Positions 26,201 through 36,369 are shown, counted from the stretch's first letter. The stretch: 64,000 bases of DNA from Carboxylicivirga mesophila (GCF_018271975.1 NZ_JAGUCN010000001.1:124001-188000), one strand, 5' to 3'. Notes: a model not told the origin generated them from the letters alone. Translations and numbers: made by a program.

Positions 26201-26204
26201 GTAT

Positions 26205-26230
26205 AAAAAAGCCCGCCTGTTGGCGAGCTT
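26205..26230 (-). terminator. Terminator after the DUF2846 lipoprotein gene
   Basis: On the minus strand GCTCGCC, a short loop and GGCGGGC are followed by six T. It is nearly the same sequence as the terminator behind alaS at 29311-29338. Confidence 0.8.
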
Positions 26231-26241
26231 AGCTATTGTTA

Positions 26242-26694
26242 TTAATTCTGGCGATAGGCACTAACCAGTAGTTTGCAGTCATTTACTTCCTTCATGCCTG
26301 TTTGTTCATCTTTTTCAACCAGGGTCACACGTCCGGCACTGACGCCCATTCTGGCATCCTGGCGCAGGAAATAGTGTTGACCGGCCTCAACGTTCAGTTC
26401 TACCACCTTTGAGCTTTCAGGGGTGTAACTCATAAACGAGTAGGTGCCGGGTTCCAGCTCCCAGCGAAAGAAGGTGGCAGGACCGGTACCCCCTGCATCT
26501 ATGCCATTTATCTTAACTTGTATCTGTCCGGCAGCGCCTACGACTCTGCCTGTTCGATACACATAAACGATGCCTTTCTCTGGGTGTTTTTCAAACTGCT
26601 TAGCCTCATTGCTATGCTCAACAGGCGCTTTGGATGTGCCTGCACATCCAATTAATAAGGGAATAACAGCCAAGGCAAATATTAATTTTTTCAT
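26242..26694 (-). CDS. DUF2846 lipoprotein
   Basis: A 150-residue lipoprotein with lipobox LLIGC (Cys17) and the DUF2846 (PF11008) pattern: KGIVYVYRTGRVVGAAG, then VKINGIDAGG, ELEPGTYSFMSYTPESS and EAGQHYFLRQD. The domain is a compact beta-sandwich of unknown role found in envelope proteins. It is a single gene on the minus strand between its own terminator and the sulfatase gene. Confidence 0.8.
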   Translation of the reverse strand: MKKLIFALAVIPLLIGCAGTSKAPVEHSNEAKQFEKHPEKGIVYVYRTGRVVGAAGQIQVKINGIDAGGTGPATFFRWELEPGTYSFMSYTPESSKVVELNVEAGQHYFLRQDARMGVSAGRVTLVEKDEQTGMKEVNDCKLLVSAYRQN

Positions 26695-26852
26695 GACTCA
26701 CTCTTTACAATTTTTTATGGTACAAATATGCCACCTGTACTGTTGAGAAATTATCCTTAATAACTATTTCATTACTCCTGATGGCTCAAAATGAATGATG
26801 TAAAAGCAAGTATTGCAGAATACCTGCAATACTTGCTTGCTTATCATTATAG

Positions 26853-29198
26853 CTAGTCTGTTAATGTTATTGTTACCCGGTCTATCACACCTGTATAAGG
26901 AAATGGGTTGCCTTGGTAGTCTGGGTCCACCTGAGCGCCGGTGTCAATACCTACATCAAACGTTTCGGCCAGTGAATAGGTAGAGATGTGTGTTGTAGGG
27001 AAATATACCTCGTCCTGTTTTTCACCATTAATGTATAGTGCACCAGTACCTGGCCATGGCATAATGGTGCCGGGTTTTAATTTTTCGCGGTCGAGCTCAA
27101 AGGTGAATTTAATATCCACTTCTCCCTTTGGCAGTGGCTTTGACACCAGGTGGTGGTGTTCACCATCAAGGAAATTATAGTTATAGTGTACTTTCCCACC
27201 TTTGATGTACATGGTATAACCACCTGTCATTCCACCGCAGGCAACTATAACGCCTTCTTCGCCACCCTTTAAATCAAGTGTTGTTTCAATATTGTGCGAA
27301 CGACCTTTCACCGGGGCAGATGCTTTCTCAGCTATTCGCACGGCACCCGGTGCATAATAGGTGAATTCCTTTTTATCGCCAAAGAGCACATAGTTAACTT
27401 TGTTAAGGCGCGCCAGCATATCGTCATACATCGGATACACATTGTTGTCCCAGGCCTCCTGTTCAAATACTTTTTTCAGTTCCTCCAGTTTCTCAGGATA
27501 TTCATCGGCCAGGTTATTGCTTTCTGAGAAATCTTCGGCCACATGATACAGTTCCCACACATCATCTTCGAATGGTTGTACGACATTTACATCCCATGGC
27601 ATCCGGTTGGCGTGTAAGGTAACCGCTTTCCAGCCGTCTTTCCAGATAGCCCTGTTGCCAAACATTTCGTAGTATTGCTGTTTTTTGGCATTGGGAGCAG
27701 TAGGGTTATCAAAGCAATAGTTCATTGGTATACCTGTGAATGCCTGCTGTTCAATGCCATGATATTCTTTTGGCAACTCAAAGTTACAGGCATCCATTAT
27801 GGTTGGTGCAATATCGGTTATGTGATGGTACTGACTCCGTATCTCACCTTGTGCTTTAAAGCCGGCAGGCCAATGTACGACCAGGGCATCGTGCTGGCCA
27901 CCGCGGTGTTCCGACTGCTTAAAATAGGGGAAAGGCGTATTACCGGCCATGGCCCATCCTGCATGATAATGCGGATAGCTATCCCACTGGCCCCAATTAT
28001 CGTAGTGGCGCAGGTTGGCTTCAAATGGGGTTTGCATACCATTTAAAACATAGGTTTCATTGAAAGTACCTGTGAGGCCTCCTTCTCCTGAAGCGCCGTT
28101 ATCGGCTGTTACAAATATCAAGGTATTATCAAGTTCGCCAATGCGTTTAAGTGTTTTTAAAACCCGGCCAATTTGATGATCAACATGTTCCATTTGTGCC
28201 GCAAATACTTCCATTTGTCTGGCATACATCTTTTTTTCATCAGCTGAAAGCGTTTCCCAGGCAGGTATTTCTTTAATACGGGCCGACAGGTTAGTGTTTT
28301 CTGGTACGATGCCTAGTGCCTTTTGATTGGCTAATATCATTTCGCGAGCCTTATCCCAGCCCATATCAAACTTACCTTTGTATTTGGCAATGTAATCGTC
28401 TATTGCATGATGAGGCGAGTGCATGGATCCGGAAGCCCATAGCATCATAAATGGTAATTCGTCGTCCAACGATTTGTGGCCTGTGATCCATTGGATAGCT
28501 CTGTCAGCCAGATCTTTGTCGAGGTGCTCCGATTTCCGGTAAGGTTCGGGGTGGTGATCGTCCCACATAACCGGTATAAACTGGTGCACATCGGCAGCCA
28601 TAAAGGTGTAGGCATGGGCAAAGCCTTCGTCACTTGGCCAGCGGTGATGTGGCCCGATTTGTGATACTTCGTACAAGGGGGTATGATCCCATTTGCCCAG
28701 GGCATAATTGACGTAGCCTTCTTCCTGCAGATAGTTAGCAACTGATTTGGCCGAAGGTGGTACAATGGCATTGTAACCAGGAAAACCCATGGCAGTTAAA
28801 GCATGCGAACCTAATCCTATTTTATGCGGATTACGTCCTGCCATCAGGCTTGCTCGTGATGGGGAGCATAAGGCAGTTGTGTGGAAGTTGTTAAATCGCA
28901 GCCCATTATCTGCCAGATAATCAATATTCGGTGTTTCAATCAGGCCACCAAATGAACCTACCTGTGCAAATCCTACATCATCAAGCAGAAATATTATCAC
29001 GTTAGGAGAGTTTTTCGGGGGGCGTTTCTTCTCTGGCCACCACTCCTGGGAGTCTTCATAGCTTTGCGCTATCTTTCCTTTAAACTCCTGGCCATACTTT
29101 TCAAAACTATCATCCGTGTTTTGGGTGTCTGACGGTGGCTGTGTGCAAGCTAACAAAAAGCAGATGCATAGCGCACTTAATCCAATTGTGTTTCTCAT
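26853..29198 (-). CDS. Arylsulfatase-family lipoprotein
   Basis: A 781-residue type I sulfatase of the alkaline phosphatase superfamily that removes sulfate esters outside the cytoplasm. The signal peptide has lipobox LLAC (Cys18). Metal and active-site motifs are FLLDDVGFAQVG and CSPSRASLMAGR, in which Cys111 is the residue converted to formylglycine. Histidine/lysine sites are visible in KWDHTP and in TADNGASGEGG. A beta-sandwich-like C-terminal extension (about 640-781) may bind carbohydrate. The formylglycine-forming enzyme is not in the window, and no SusC/SusD pair or other polysaccharide-utilisation gene lies nearby. Confidence 0.93.
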   Translation of the reverse strand: MRNTIGLSALCICFLLACTQPPSDTQNTDDSFEKYGQEFKGKIAQSYEDSQEWWPEKKRPPKNSPNVIIFLLDDVGFAQVGSFGGLIETPNIDYLADNGLRFNNFHTTALCSPSRASLMAGRNPHKIGLGSHALTAMGFPGYNAIVPPSAKSVANYLQEEGYVNYALGKWDHTPLYEVSQIGPHHRWPSDEGFAHAYTFMAADVHQFIPVMWDDHHPEPYRKSEHLDKDLADRAIQWITGHKSLDDELPFMMLWASGSMHSPHHAIDDYIAKYKGKFDMGWDKAREMILANQKALGIVPENTNLSARIKEIPAWETLSADEKKMYARQMEVFAAQMEHVDHQIGRVLKTLKRIGELDNTLIFVTADNGASGEGGLTGTFNETYVLNGMQTPFEANLRHYDNWGQWDSYPHYHAGWAMAGNTPFPYFKQSEHRGGQHDALVVHWPAGFKAQGEIRSQYHHITDIAPTIMDACNFELPKEYHGIEQQAFTGIPMNYCFDNPTAPNAKKQQYYEMFGNRAIWKDGWKAVTLHANRMPWDVNVVQPFEDDVWELYHVAEDFSESNNLADEYPEKLEELKKVFEQEAWDNNVYPMYDDMLARLNKVNYVLFGDKKEFTYYAPGAVRIAEKASAPVKGRSHNIETTLDLKGGEEGVIVACGGMTGGYTMYIKGGKVHYNYNFLDGEHHHLVSKPLPKGEVDIKFTFELDREKLKPGTIMPWPGTGALYINGEKQDEVYFPTTHISTYSLAETFDVGIDTGAQVDPDYQGNPFPYTGVIDRVTITLTD

Positions 29199-29310
29199 AG
29201 TGTTATGTCTTGAATGTTGATTTGTTTAAGATGTTTGATGAATTACCTATTGATTGTGACATAGTAAGTTATGGAAAAATTAAATAAAAGTCATGATTTA
29301 ATTAGAAGGC

Positions 29311-29338
29311 ATAAAAAAAGCCCGCCGTTTGGCGAGCT
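29311..29338 (-). terminator. Terminator after alaS
   Basis: GAGCTCGCC, a short loop and GGCGGGC on the minus strand are followed by seven T, 26 bases past the alaS stop codon. Confidence 0.85.
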
Positions 29339-29363
29339 CTTCCTATTTGTAGTAAAGTATGTT

Positions 29364-32000
29364 TTAACTATCAAGCTGGTTTTTGATAATGGCTACAGCT
29401 TCTTCAATGGCCACGTCTAATCCATCCAGGTTTTTACCACCTGCCGTGGCAAAGAATGGCTGACCACCGCCACCACCTTGCATCTTTTTAGCCGCTTCGC
29501 GCACAATGGCACCGGCATTTAAGCCGCGCTCCTTCACAAGGTTGTCAGCTACCAGAATAGCCAGCTGTGGTTTGCCGCTTACGTCGGCACCCAGCACCGC
29601 TACCACGTCATCCAACTCCTGCTTAATCTGGAAAGCCAGGTCTTTTAATGAATTAGCCAGCATCGGCTTTACCCGTGTGGCAATCACTTTAATGCCGCTG
29701 TGTTCCACCGCACTATCAACCAGGTTGCGCTTCTCAATGGCCATAATGTTTTTAAGCATGCCATCGGCCTGAGAGCTTAGCTTGCTGTTTTCATTCATCA
29801 GGTTTTCGATGTTCTTTTTGAGGTTGGCCGGGTTTTTAAACATCTCGCCCAGCTCCTTAATTAAAGCAAACTGCTGGTTGATGAATTCTTCAGCTTTTGC
29901 CCCTGTAACAGCTTCTATACGACGGATGCCCGCCGCAATAGATGATTCGCTGATGATTTTAAAGAAGCCCATTTGACCGGTTGCTTCCACGTGGGTACCA
30001 CCACACAGTTCCACCGATGAGCCAAACTTGATGGCACGCACCAGGTCGCCATATTTTTCGCCAAACAAGGCCATGGCGCCCATCTCCAATGCTTTGGCCT
30101 GAGGAATTTCACGCATCTCTTCCAGTGGCATATTCTGGCGGATACGCTGATTAACCAGCTGCTCTACTTTGGCAATTTCCTCTTCGCTCACTTTCTCAAA
30201 ATGCGAGAAGTCGAACCTTAAGTAGTCGGGATGCACCAGCGAGCCTTTTTGCTCCACATGCTCGCCCAATACCTCACGTAAAGCTTCGTGCATCAGGTGA
30301 GTGGCGGTGTGGTTGTTGGCTGTATTTTGTCGCGCTTCCTTATTAACAATGGCCTTAAAAGTGGCATTAAGATCCGATGGTAACTCTTTGGCGAGGTGTA
30401 CAATCAGGTTATTTTCTTTTTTGGTATCTATAATATAAACCTTCTCATCCTCATTCTGAATGTAACCGGTGTCGCCCACCTGGCCACCACTCTCGGCATA
30501 AAACGGGGTGATGTTAAATACCAGCTGGTACAGCTCTTTGTTCTTCTGCTTTATTTTGCGGTAGCGGGTGATGAACACATCTGTTTCCAGGTAGTCGTAA
30601 CCAATAAACTCTTCGCGGTCATCGTGCTGAAGCACCACCCAGTCGTCGGTTTCAATGGCAGTGGCGCTGCGGGCGCGCTCTTTCTGCTTGTTCATCTCTT
30701 CTTCAAACTCCTTGCGGTTCACCACCAGGTTGTTTTCTTTCAGTATCAGCTCTGTTAAATCCAGTGGGAAACCAAAGGTATCGTACAGTTCAAAGGCCAC
30801 TGCACCATTTACCACATTGTAGTTGTTGGCTTTGGTTTCGGCCATAATTTTATCCAGCATGCTGATGCCGGTAGCCAGGGTACGCAGGAACGATTCCTCT
30901 TCTTCTTTAATAACCTTCTCAATTAATGTTTTCTGCGATTGCAGCTCAGGGTAGGCATCGCCCATGGTAGCTATCAGTACATCCACCAGCTTATACACAA
31001 AGGCCTCTTTGCTATTGAGGAAGGTATAGCTGTAACGCACGGCACGGCGCAGGATACGACGGATTACATAGCCCGCTTTGTTGTTCGATGGTAGTTGTCC
31101 GTCGGTAATGGAGAAAGCAATGGTGCGCACATGGTCGGCCACTACGCGCATGGCAATATCTGTTTCTTCGCTTTTGCCGTATTCAAAGCCCGATAGTTCA
31201 GCAATTTTATTGATGATGGGGGTGAAGACATCGCTGTCGTAGTTGGATGACTTGCCTTGAATAACACGCACCAGGCGTTCAAATCCCATACCGGTATCAA
31301 CATGTTTATTGGGCAGTGGCACCAGTTCGCCATTGGCCATGCGGTTATACTGGATAAATACCAGGTTCCAGATTTCAATCACCTGGTCGTGATCCATGTT
31401 TACCAGTGATTTACCATCTACCATGGCACGCTCCTCATCGGGGCGCATATCTATGTGTATCTCCGAGCAGGGTCCACAAGGTCCTGTTTCGCCCATCTCC
31501 CAGAAGTTATCTTTTTTATTACCGTTGATGATGCGGTCTTCGCCAATCCACTCTTTCCAGGCATCGGCAGCTTCATCATCACGGCCCACGTTATCCTCTT
31601 TGCTGCCTTCAAAAACGGTGACGTAAAGACGGTCTTTATCTATTTTCAGCACATCAGTCAGGTATTCCCAACCCCAGGCAATGGCTTCTTTTTTGAAGTA
31701 ATCACCAAACGACCAGTTACCCAGCATCTCAAACATGGTGTGGTGGTAGGTGTCATGGCCTACTTCTTCCAGATCGTTGTGCTTACCCGATACACGCAAG
31801 CATTTTTGCGAGTTGGTAACACGTGGACTTTCAGCCGGATGGTTGCCTAAGAATATATCTTTAAACTGGTTCATCCCGGCATTGGTAAACATCAATGTCG
31901 GGTCGTTTTTAACCACCATTGGCGCCGAAGGCACCACCTTATGTTGCTTAGAGTTAAAGAAATCCAGAAAACTCTTTCTTACTTCAGAGGCCGTCATCAT
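29364..32000 (-). CDS. alaS: Alanine--tRNA ligase
   Basis: Charges tRNA(Ala) with alanine in the cytoplasm and edits mischarged tRNA. At 878 residues it has the full bacterial architecture. The catalytic class II domain begins [19 protein letters not shown] and carries [11 protein letters not shown]. The tRNA-recognition helical part follows. The editing domain holds zinc-site [11 protein letters not shown] and [11 protein letters not shown]. The C-Ala domain ends with [15 protein letters not shown]. Two adjacent ATGs begin the frame; either could be used. It is divergent from the M23 peptidase gene across a 120-base control region. Confidence 0.98.
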   Translation of the reverse strand: MMTASEVRKSFLDFFNSKQHKVVPSAPMVVKNDPTLMFTNAGMNQFKDIFLGNHPAESPRVTNSQKCLRVSGKHNDLEEVGHDTYHHTMFEMLGNWSFGDYFKKEAIAWGWEYLTDVLKIDKDRLYVTVFEGSKEDNVGRDDEAADAWKEWIGEDRIINGNKKDNFWEMGETGPCGPCSEIHIDMRPDEERAMVDGKSLVNMDHDQVIEIWNLVFIQYNRMANGELVPLPNKHVDTGMGFERLVRVIQGKSSNYDSDVFTPIINKIAELSGFEYGKSEETDIAMRVVADHVRTIAFSITDGQLPSNNKAGYVIRRILRRAVRYSYTFLNSKEAFVYKLVDVLIATMGDAYPELQSQKTLIEKVIKEEEESFLRTLATGISMLDKIMAETKANNYNVVNGAVAFELYDTFGFPLDLTELILKENNLVVNRKEFEEEMNKQKERARSATAIETDDWVVLQHDDREEFIGYDYLETDVFITRYRKIKQKNKELYQLVFNITPFYAESGGQVGDTGYIQNEDEKVYIIDTKKENNLIVHLAKELPSDLNATFKAIVNKEARQNTANNHTATHLMHEALREVLGEHVEQKGSLVHPDYLRFDFSHFEKVSEEEIAKVEQLVNQRIRQNMPLEEMREIPQAKALEMGAMALFGEKYGDLVRAIKFGSSVELCGGTHVEATGQMGFFKIISESSIAAGIRRIEAVTGAKAEEFINQQFALIKELGEMFKNPANLKKNIENLMNENSKLSSQADGMLKNIMAIEKRNLVDSAVEHSGIKVIATRVKPMLANSLKDLAFQIKQELDDVVAVLGADVSGKPQLAILVADNLVKERGLNAGAIVREAAKKMQGGGGGQPFFATAGGKNLDGLDVAIEEAVAIIKNQLDS

Positions 32001-32043
32001 ATCTCGTAAATTTATATCAAGGTGTTATGTACAATAAAAAACC

Positions 32044-32073
32044 TTGCAAAGTTAGATTATTTAAGTAATTTTG
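32044..32073 (+). promoter_or_regulatory. Bacteroidota-type promoter for the M23 peptidase gene
   Basis: A -33 TTG at 32044-32046 and a perfect -7 TAATTTTG at 32066-32073 are 19 bases apart, as expected for the Bacteroidota housekeeping sigma factor. The presumed start site is near 32080, 40 bases before the ATG. A minus-strand TAACTTTG (32047-32054) overlaps it and could serve alaS. Confidence 0.6.
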
Positions 32074-32120
32074 GGACGATTAGTACCCAATTTTTCTAAC
32101 AAAAGTAAAACATACGGTCT

Positions 32121-33095
32121 ATGTCAAAAGTTAAGTATCGCTATAATCCTGAAACGCTTAGCTACGATAAAATAAACAAAGGTTCTAAATACTATATTTC
32201 CAGAGCATCTATCTACTTTATGTTTGTATTGTTGGTGGGGATGCTGACTTATCTCATTTACCCATATGTGTTTCAAAGTCCGGTGGAGAAACGCCTTGAG
32301 CGCGAGAACCATCAGCTGTTGGCACAGTATGACATTATGAATAAGAAGCTCGATCAGCTGGAGTTAGTTTTAGAAGATATTGAGCTGCGGGACGAAAATA
32401 TTTACCGTACTATTTTTCAGGCAGATAGTATTCCAAGCAGTATCCGGCGAGCCGGTTTTGGTGGAGTCAACCGCTATCGCCATCTCGAAGATATGGATAA
32501 TGCCGAACTGGTGATTAACACAGCCAAGCGCCTTGACGTGGTGATGAAACAGCTTTATGTGCAGTCTACTTCCTTTGATGAAGTGATTTCGCTGGCCATG
32601 CGTAAAGAAGAAATGCTGCGATGCACGCCGGCTATTATGCCTATCTCCAATGCTGATTTAAAGCGGACAGCCTCAGGTTGGGGATACCGTATTCACCCCA
32701 TCTACAAGGTGAAAAAGTTTCATGAAGGAATGGATTTCTCGGCACCTATCGGCACCGATATTTATGCCACGGCTGATGGAGTTGTAACTAAAATCACCAA
32801 TGAAAAAACCGGGTATGGAAAACGCATCGAGGTTGATCATGGCTTTGGTTATACTACACTATATGCGCACCTTGATGAATTTAACGTGCGCCGAGGACAG
32901 AAGGTAAAACGTGGTGACGTGATTGGCTATGTAGGTAATACCGGTGGAAGTACAGCGCCTCACCTTCACTATGAGGTACATGTGAAAGGCAAGAAGGTGA
33001 ATCCGCAGCACTATTATTTCAAAGAAGACTTAACGGCTGAAGAGTATGATAAGATGATTCAGATATCATCAAACTCTAACCAGACATTTGATTAA
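32121..33095 (+). CDS. M23-family peptidoglycan endopeptidase
   Basis: A 324-residue membrane-anchored protein: one transmembrane helix at about 28-50, a coiled coil at about 55-95, and a C-terminal LytM/M23 domain (about 195-310). Zinc ligands are in KFHEGMDFSAP (His-x3-Asp) and HLHYEVHV, with a catalytic histidine in TLYAHLDEF. It cleaves peptidoglycan cross-bridges or, if tuned by partners, controls other cell-wall enzymes. This architecture is common in Bacteroidota for cell separation or envelope growth. It is divergent from alaS and has a strong terminator. Confidence 0.93.
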   Translation: MSKVKYRYNPETLSYDKINKGSKYYISRASIYFMFVLLVGMLTYLIYPYVFQSPVEKRLERENHQLLAQYDIMNKKLDQLELVLEDIELRDENIYRTIFQADSIPSSIRRAGFGGVNRYRHLEDMDNAELVINTAKRLDVVMKQLYVQSTSFDEVISLAMRKEEMLRCTPAIMPISNADLKRTASGWGYRIHPIYKVKKFHEGMDFSAPIGTDIYATADGVVTKITNEKTGYGKRIEVDHGFGYTTLYAHLDEFNVRRGQKVKRGDVIGYVGNTGGSTAPHLHYEVHVKGKKVNPQHYYFKEDLTAEEYDKMIQISSNSNQTFD

Positions 33096-33112
33096 ATAGA
33101 ACGATTGATATA

Positions 33113-33144
33113 GCAGAAAGGTGGCCAAACGGTCACCTTTCTGC
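33113..33144 (+). terminator. Terminator after the M23 peptidase gene
   Basis: A perfect 11-bp stem (GCAGAAAGGTG and CACCTTTCTGC) with a 10-base loop begins 18 bases past the stop codon. A long U-tract is absent, but T-rich bases lie in the stem end. Confidence 0.7.
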
Positions 33145-33154
33145 TTGCTGCCAC

Positions 33155-33346
33155 GGCTGGCGCGGATTTGCAATCCGTGCACTAAATAAATAAGCAAAAC
33201 ATTCAGTAGGTTAGCTTTGGCACTATGCCAACTGTACGATCTATATTGAACTCATAGCTAGTTGAAAAACTCATATGCATTCAAAAGCCGGACTATTTTA
33301 TTAGTATTAATTCTTCCATAGCACAGATTACATATGCGCTAGCGGA
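33155..33346. repeat. REP-like pair of inverted hairpin repeats
   Basis: Left unit at 33155-33183 has core hairpin GCGCGGATT-TGC-AATCCGTGC. A degenerate right unit in the opposite sense lies at 33321-33346 (GCACAGATT ... GCGCTAGCGGA). About 140 bases separate them. The same pair, better kept, occurs at 36439-36607. Such hairpins are typical of REP/BIME elements mobilised by RAYT transposases; no RAYT gene is in this window. Confidence 0.6.
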
Positions 33347-33420
33347 CAATTAAGTGCTGAATGCAGGGTAGGTGTGTGTTGGGAAAGAAGAGCAATTAAG
33401 CAAGTCATGAAGACTTTAGA

Positions 33421-33448
33421 AAAAAAAAGGTGGCCGCAGCCACCTTTC
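33421..33448 (-). terminator. Terminator after the C1 peptidase gene
   Basis: On the minus strand AGGTGGC, TGC and GGCCACCT form a stem followed by eight T. The distance to the stop of the gene at 33508 is 60 bases. Confidence 0.8.
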
Positions 33449-33507
33449 ATATCTATTCTTTTTCGTCTAAAGTCTTATGTCTTGAGTCTTGATACTACAA
33501 TAAGATA

Positions 33508-34614
33508 TTACTTAATCCCCAACTGCTTTTTAATGACCTTTGGCAACGCATCTTTATGCACCATAATGGCTACTGTGTGCAGGCGCATGTAGCTTTCCGA
33601 CATGTACAGATAACCTTCGTAGGCACCGCGATCAGTACCCCAGCTATTCTTAGTTTTATAGTAGGATGTACCATTTTGATCCTTCGATAGACCAGTGATG
33701 TGCATCAGGTGATCGTCAGTTGATTGCCACGACAGGAAGGCTTCCTGGCGTACTTCAGGTGTAATCTCTTTTTCTTCCTGTGGAGCAAAACCTAAGTCTT
33801 CATCAGCAGGCACAATGGCGGCACCCAGTTTATGTGAGAAGAATTTTTCGCTGACATCGCCATCCCATACAAATGAGTAGCCATTGGCTAAAGCATTATC
33901 CATTACTTCCATCAACTCGTTTAATGGCAGGTTGTAATAGTGATCATTGCTCCAGTTGTCGGGCACTTCCAGGTTAAAGGCTTTGTAATAGGGGTGGTGT
34001 GTGTAGGATGTTAGTTCTACGTAATCATCCGGATTAATTTTCATGTCCTGAGCAAACTGCTGAGGTGTTTTACCCTCTACTGTTTCAGGTACTTCACCCA
34101 GATAAATATCCAGTACTGCACCCTGTACTTCATACCAAACAGGAGAAGGAGCTGCTTTGCGTCTCTTGATGAAATTATCGAGCAGCGCTTTTTGTGAAGA
34201 GGCTAACTCAGAATGGTTATGAGGTTTGGTAACATCACGTCGGCCAGGGAAGGCAGCTTCTGTGGCGATACCGTGCTGGCGTATCACATTCATTACGTCG
34301 TGTGCCTGGCCTCCTTCGCTGAAATTACCTTTGCCGTGTGCCATCACATACAGACGGGCTTTCTCAGGGTAGGCATAGCGAACGAAATACATCTCAGATA
34401 AGTCCAGTTCAGGACCTCCCAGGCGAATAATTTCTGTCTCAACAAAAGAAGTGGTGCTGTACGACCAGCAGGTACCTGTGCGGTCCTGGCTTTTTACAGG
34501 GGTTGTTTTAATGTCGTGCACCGGTGTAAATTCAATGGTGCTCTTGGGCTCTTCCTGTGCTACAGCTCCAATTGCTATTGCCGTAGCTAAAAATAGTAGT
34601 TGTAATCTCTTCAT
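33508..34614 (-). CDS. Exported C1B (bleomycin hydrolase-like) cysteine peptidase
   Basis: A 368-residue papain-clan aminopeptidase of the bleomycin hydrolase/PepC group, here with a signal peptide (cleavage near AVAQ, residue 20), so it acts outside the cytoplasm. The catalytic triad is visible: Cys49 in RTGTCWSYS, His in DDHLMHITGL near 303, and Asn in TKNSWGTD near 322. PepC proteins normally form a hexamer with the C-terminus in the active site. Exported versions are common in Bacteroidota and probably trim peptides in the periplasm. It lies alone, with a hairpin upstream. Confidence 0.9.
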   Translation of the reverse strand: MKRLQLLFLATAIAIGAVAQEEPKSTIEFTPVHDIKTTPVKSQDRTGTCWSYSTTSFVETEIIRLGGPELDLSEMYFVRYAYPEKARLYVMAHGKGNFSEGGQAHDVMNVIRQHGIATEAAFPGRRDVTKPHNHSELASSQKALLDNFIKRRKAAPSPVWYEVQGAVLDIYLGEVPETVEGKTPQQFAQDMKINPDDYVELTSYTHHPYYKAFNLEVPDNWSNDHYYNLPLNELMEVMDNALANGYSFVWDGDVSEKFFSHKLGAAIVPADEDLGFAPQEEKEITPEVRQEAFLSWQSTDDHLMHITGLSKDQNGTSYYKTKNSWGTDRGAYEGYLYMSESYMRLHTVAIMVHKDALPKVIKKQLGIK

Positions 34615-34646
34615 GATTTACTTTTAATAACTTGTCATTAGTTGAT

Positions 34647-34680
34647 GGTCAGTAGTCAGTAGTTTAATGAGCTACTGACC
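34647..34680 (-). terminator. Hairpin after the Xaa-Pro peptidase gene
   Basis: Overlapping inverted copies of GGTCAGTAG (34647-34655 and its complement at 34672-34680) form a hairpin in the gap below the gene that ends at 34700. The GTCAGTAG word recurs in other gaps of this window. Termination is likely but there is no clear U-tract. Confidence 0.5.
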
Positions 34681-34699
34681 ACTGACTAATATCTATAAC

Positions 34700-36097
34700 C
34701 TATTTCTTTCCTTCACTTACAGTGGCTTCAACTTCATCAACCGTAATTGGAATACGATCGCCTAAAATACGGCAGCCATCCTCAGTTACCAGGATATCGT
34801 CTTCCAGACGAACACCTCCGAAGTCTTTGTAAGACTCAACCTTATCAAAATTGATAAAATCAGCATTGGTGCCATCTGCCTTCCATTGGTCAATCAATGC
34901 AGGGATGAAATAGATACCAGGTTCGTTGGTGATGCAGAAGCCTGGCTGTAGTGTACGACCCAGGCGAAGTGCTGATAAGCCAAACTGAGTGCTTCGTTCC
35001 ATCTCGTCCATGTAGCCCACCAAAGTATCGTTGTAGTCTTCCATGTCGTGCACATCCAGACCAATCATATGGCCCAGTCCGTGAGGGAAGAACATAGCAT
35101 GTGCCCCAGCTGCCACAGCCTCGTCCACATCGCCTTTCATCAGACCAAGATCTTTCAGTCCCGATGCAATAACACGTGCGGCTACCAGGTGTGCTTCTTT
35201 GTAGGTAACGCCCGGTTTAGTGGCTTCGCGGCTGATGTTGTTGGCATCCACCACAATCTGGTAAATTTCCTTCTGACGTTGCGAGAATTTACCACCTACA
35301 GGCGATGTACGTGTGTGGTCAGTTGCATAATGCAATGGCGATTCGCTACCACCATCCACTAATAGCAGGTCGCCTGTTCTCAATGTATTGCTATGGTCGT
35401 GGTTATGTAATGTTTCACCTCGCTTGCTACAAATGATGGGGAAGGATACCATGCCGCCTCCACTCATGGAGATACCTTCCATAGCGCCGGTAATGGCTTG
35501 CTCGGTCACGCCATCCTGCGCCATGCGCATAGCGGTGGTGTGCATCTGATAGGCTACGGCCATGTGACGCTCCATCTCCTCAATTTCGCAAGGTTCTTTA
35601 ATAGAGCGAATCTCGATACAAGCCTTAGTCAGCTCCAGCGACGTCTTGCTTTGTACTTCGTTGTGGCGGCAGCCTAACAAGTCGGCCAGCCACATAATGT
35701 TTTCACCGCGGTAAGGCGGGTTGAAATGTACGGGGCGACCAGCTTTGAGGGCATCACCTACCATAGTGGCCAGGTCGGCCATCGGGCGAGTATTTTCAAC
35801 ACCAATCGAAGCAGCTTTCTCAGTCATGGTTGGTTGAGGTCCCATCCAGATGATGTGGCCCAGCGAGATATCATCGCCAAACAGGTATTCTTTGTTATTG
35901 TCAATATCAATAATGGCTGCATGGTCTTGCAGGTCAATGCCAAAGAAATATAAGAAAGTACTATCCTGACGGAAATGGTACACATTGTCCTTGTAGTTCA
36001 TAGGAACATCTGTATTTCCCAGCATCAGAATTAATCCCGACTGCACTTTTTGCTGCAATCTTTTGCGTCTATTGATGTACGTCTCTTTTGAAAACAT
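34700..36097 (-). CDS. Xaa-Pro aminopeptidase (M24 family)
   Basis: A 465-residue cytoplasmic metallopeptidase that removes N-terminal residues ahead of proline. An N-terminal creatinase-like domain (about 1-165; FYFFGID-type core) is followed by the M24 pita-bread domain. Metal ligands are LLVDGGSESP (Asp), TDHTRT (Asp), HGLGHMIGLDVHD (His), NEPGIYF (Glu) and GGVRLEDD (Glu). Length and motif order match bacterial aminopeptidase P. The ATG at 36097 gives a natural start (MFSKETYINRRKRL). A further small peptidase-type role next to the exported C1 peptidase is plausible but not proven. Confidence 0.93.
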   Translation of the reverse strand: MFSKETYINRRKRLQQKVQSGLILMLGNTDVPMNYKDNVYHFRQDSTFLYFFGIDLQDHAAIIDIDNNKEYLFGDDISLGHIIWMGPQPTMTEKAASIGVENTRPMADLATMVGDALKAGRPVHFNPPYRGENIMWLADLLGCRHNEVQSKTSLELTKACIEIRSIKEPCEIEEMERHMAVAYQMHTTAMRMAQDGVTEQAITGAMEGISMSGGGMVSFPIICSKRGETLHNHDHSNTLRTGDLLLVDGGSESPLHYATDHTRTSPVGGKFSQRQKEIYQIVVDANNISREATKPGVTYKEAHLVAARVIASGLKDLGLMKGDVDEAVAAGAHAMFFPHGLGHMIGLDVHDMEDYNDTLVGYMDEMERSTQFGLSALRLGRTLQPGFCITNEPGIYFIPALIDQWKADGTNADFINFDKVESYKDFGGVRLEDDILVTEDGCRILGDRIPITVDEVEATVSEGKK

Positions 36098-36283
36098 ATG
36101 ATTTGATTTTTTTGAAATTGGATTTCAATATACAGTTTTTAATAACAAACAGAAACGATAATTGTCACATTGGCTGAGTGATGGTAACTGGGGCTGGGAT
36201 TAATCTCTAAAAGGATTATAAATCCATGCCAGTGGAGTAAGGAGAGAATAGCAATGATTTGGAATCTGCATTTGACAAGTGAA

Positions 36284-36369
36284 AAAAACGTAGTGATGTT
36301 TTAGAAAAAACGTGCTTATGTTTTGATCAAAACATCACTACGTTTTTGTAAAAACATAAGCACGTTTTT
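36284..36369. repeat. Four interlocked 19-bp repeats (A-B-A'-B')
   Basis: Units are at 36284-36302 (A), 36306-36324 (B), 36329-36347 (A') and 36351-36369 (B'). A' is the exact complement of A, and B' of B, all 19 bp. Gaps are 3, 4 and 3 bases, so unit starts are 22-23 bases apart. A and B share AAAAACGT and ATGTTTT and differ only in the middle four bases (AGTG or GCTT). Interlocked order could form a pseudoknot or four alternating dyads. It lies in the 783-base gap upstream of hutU. Confidence 0.9.
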
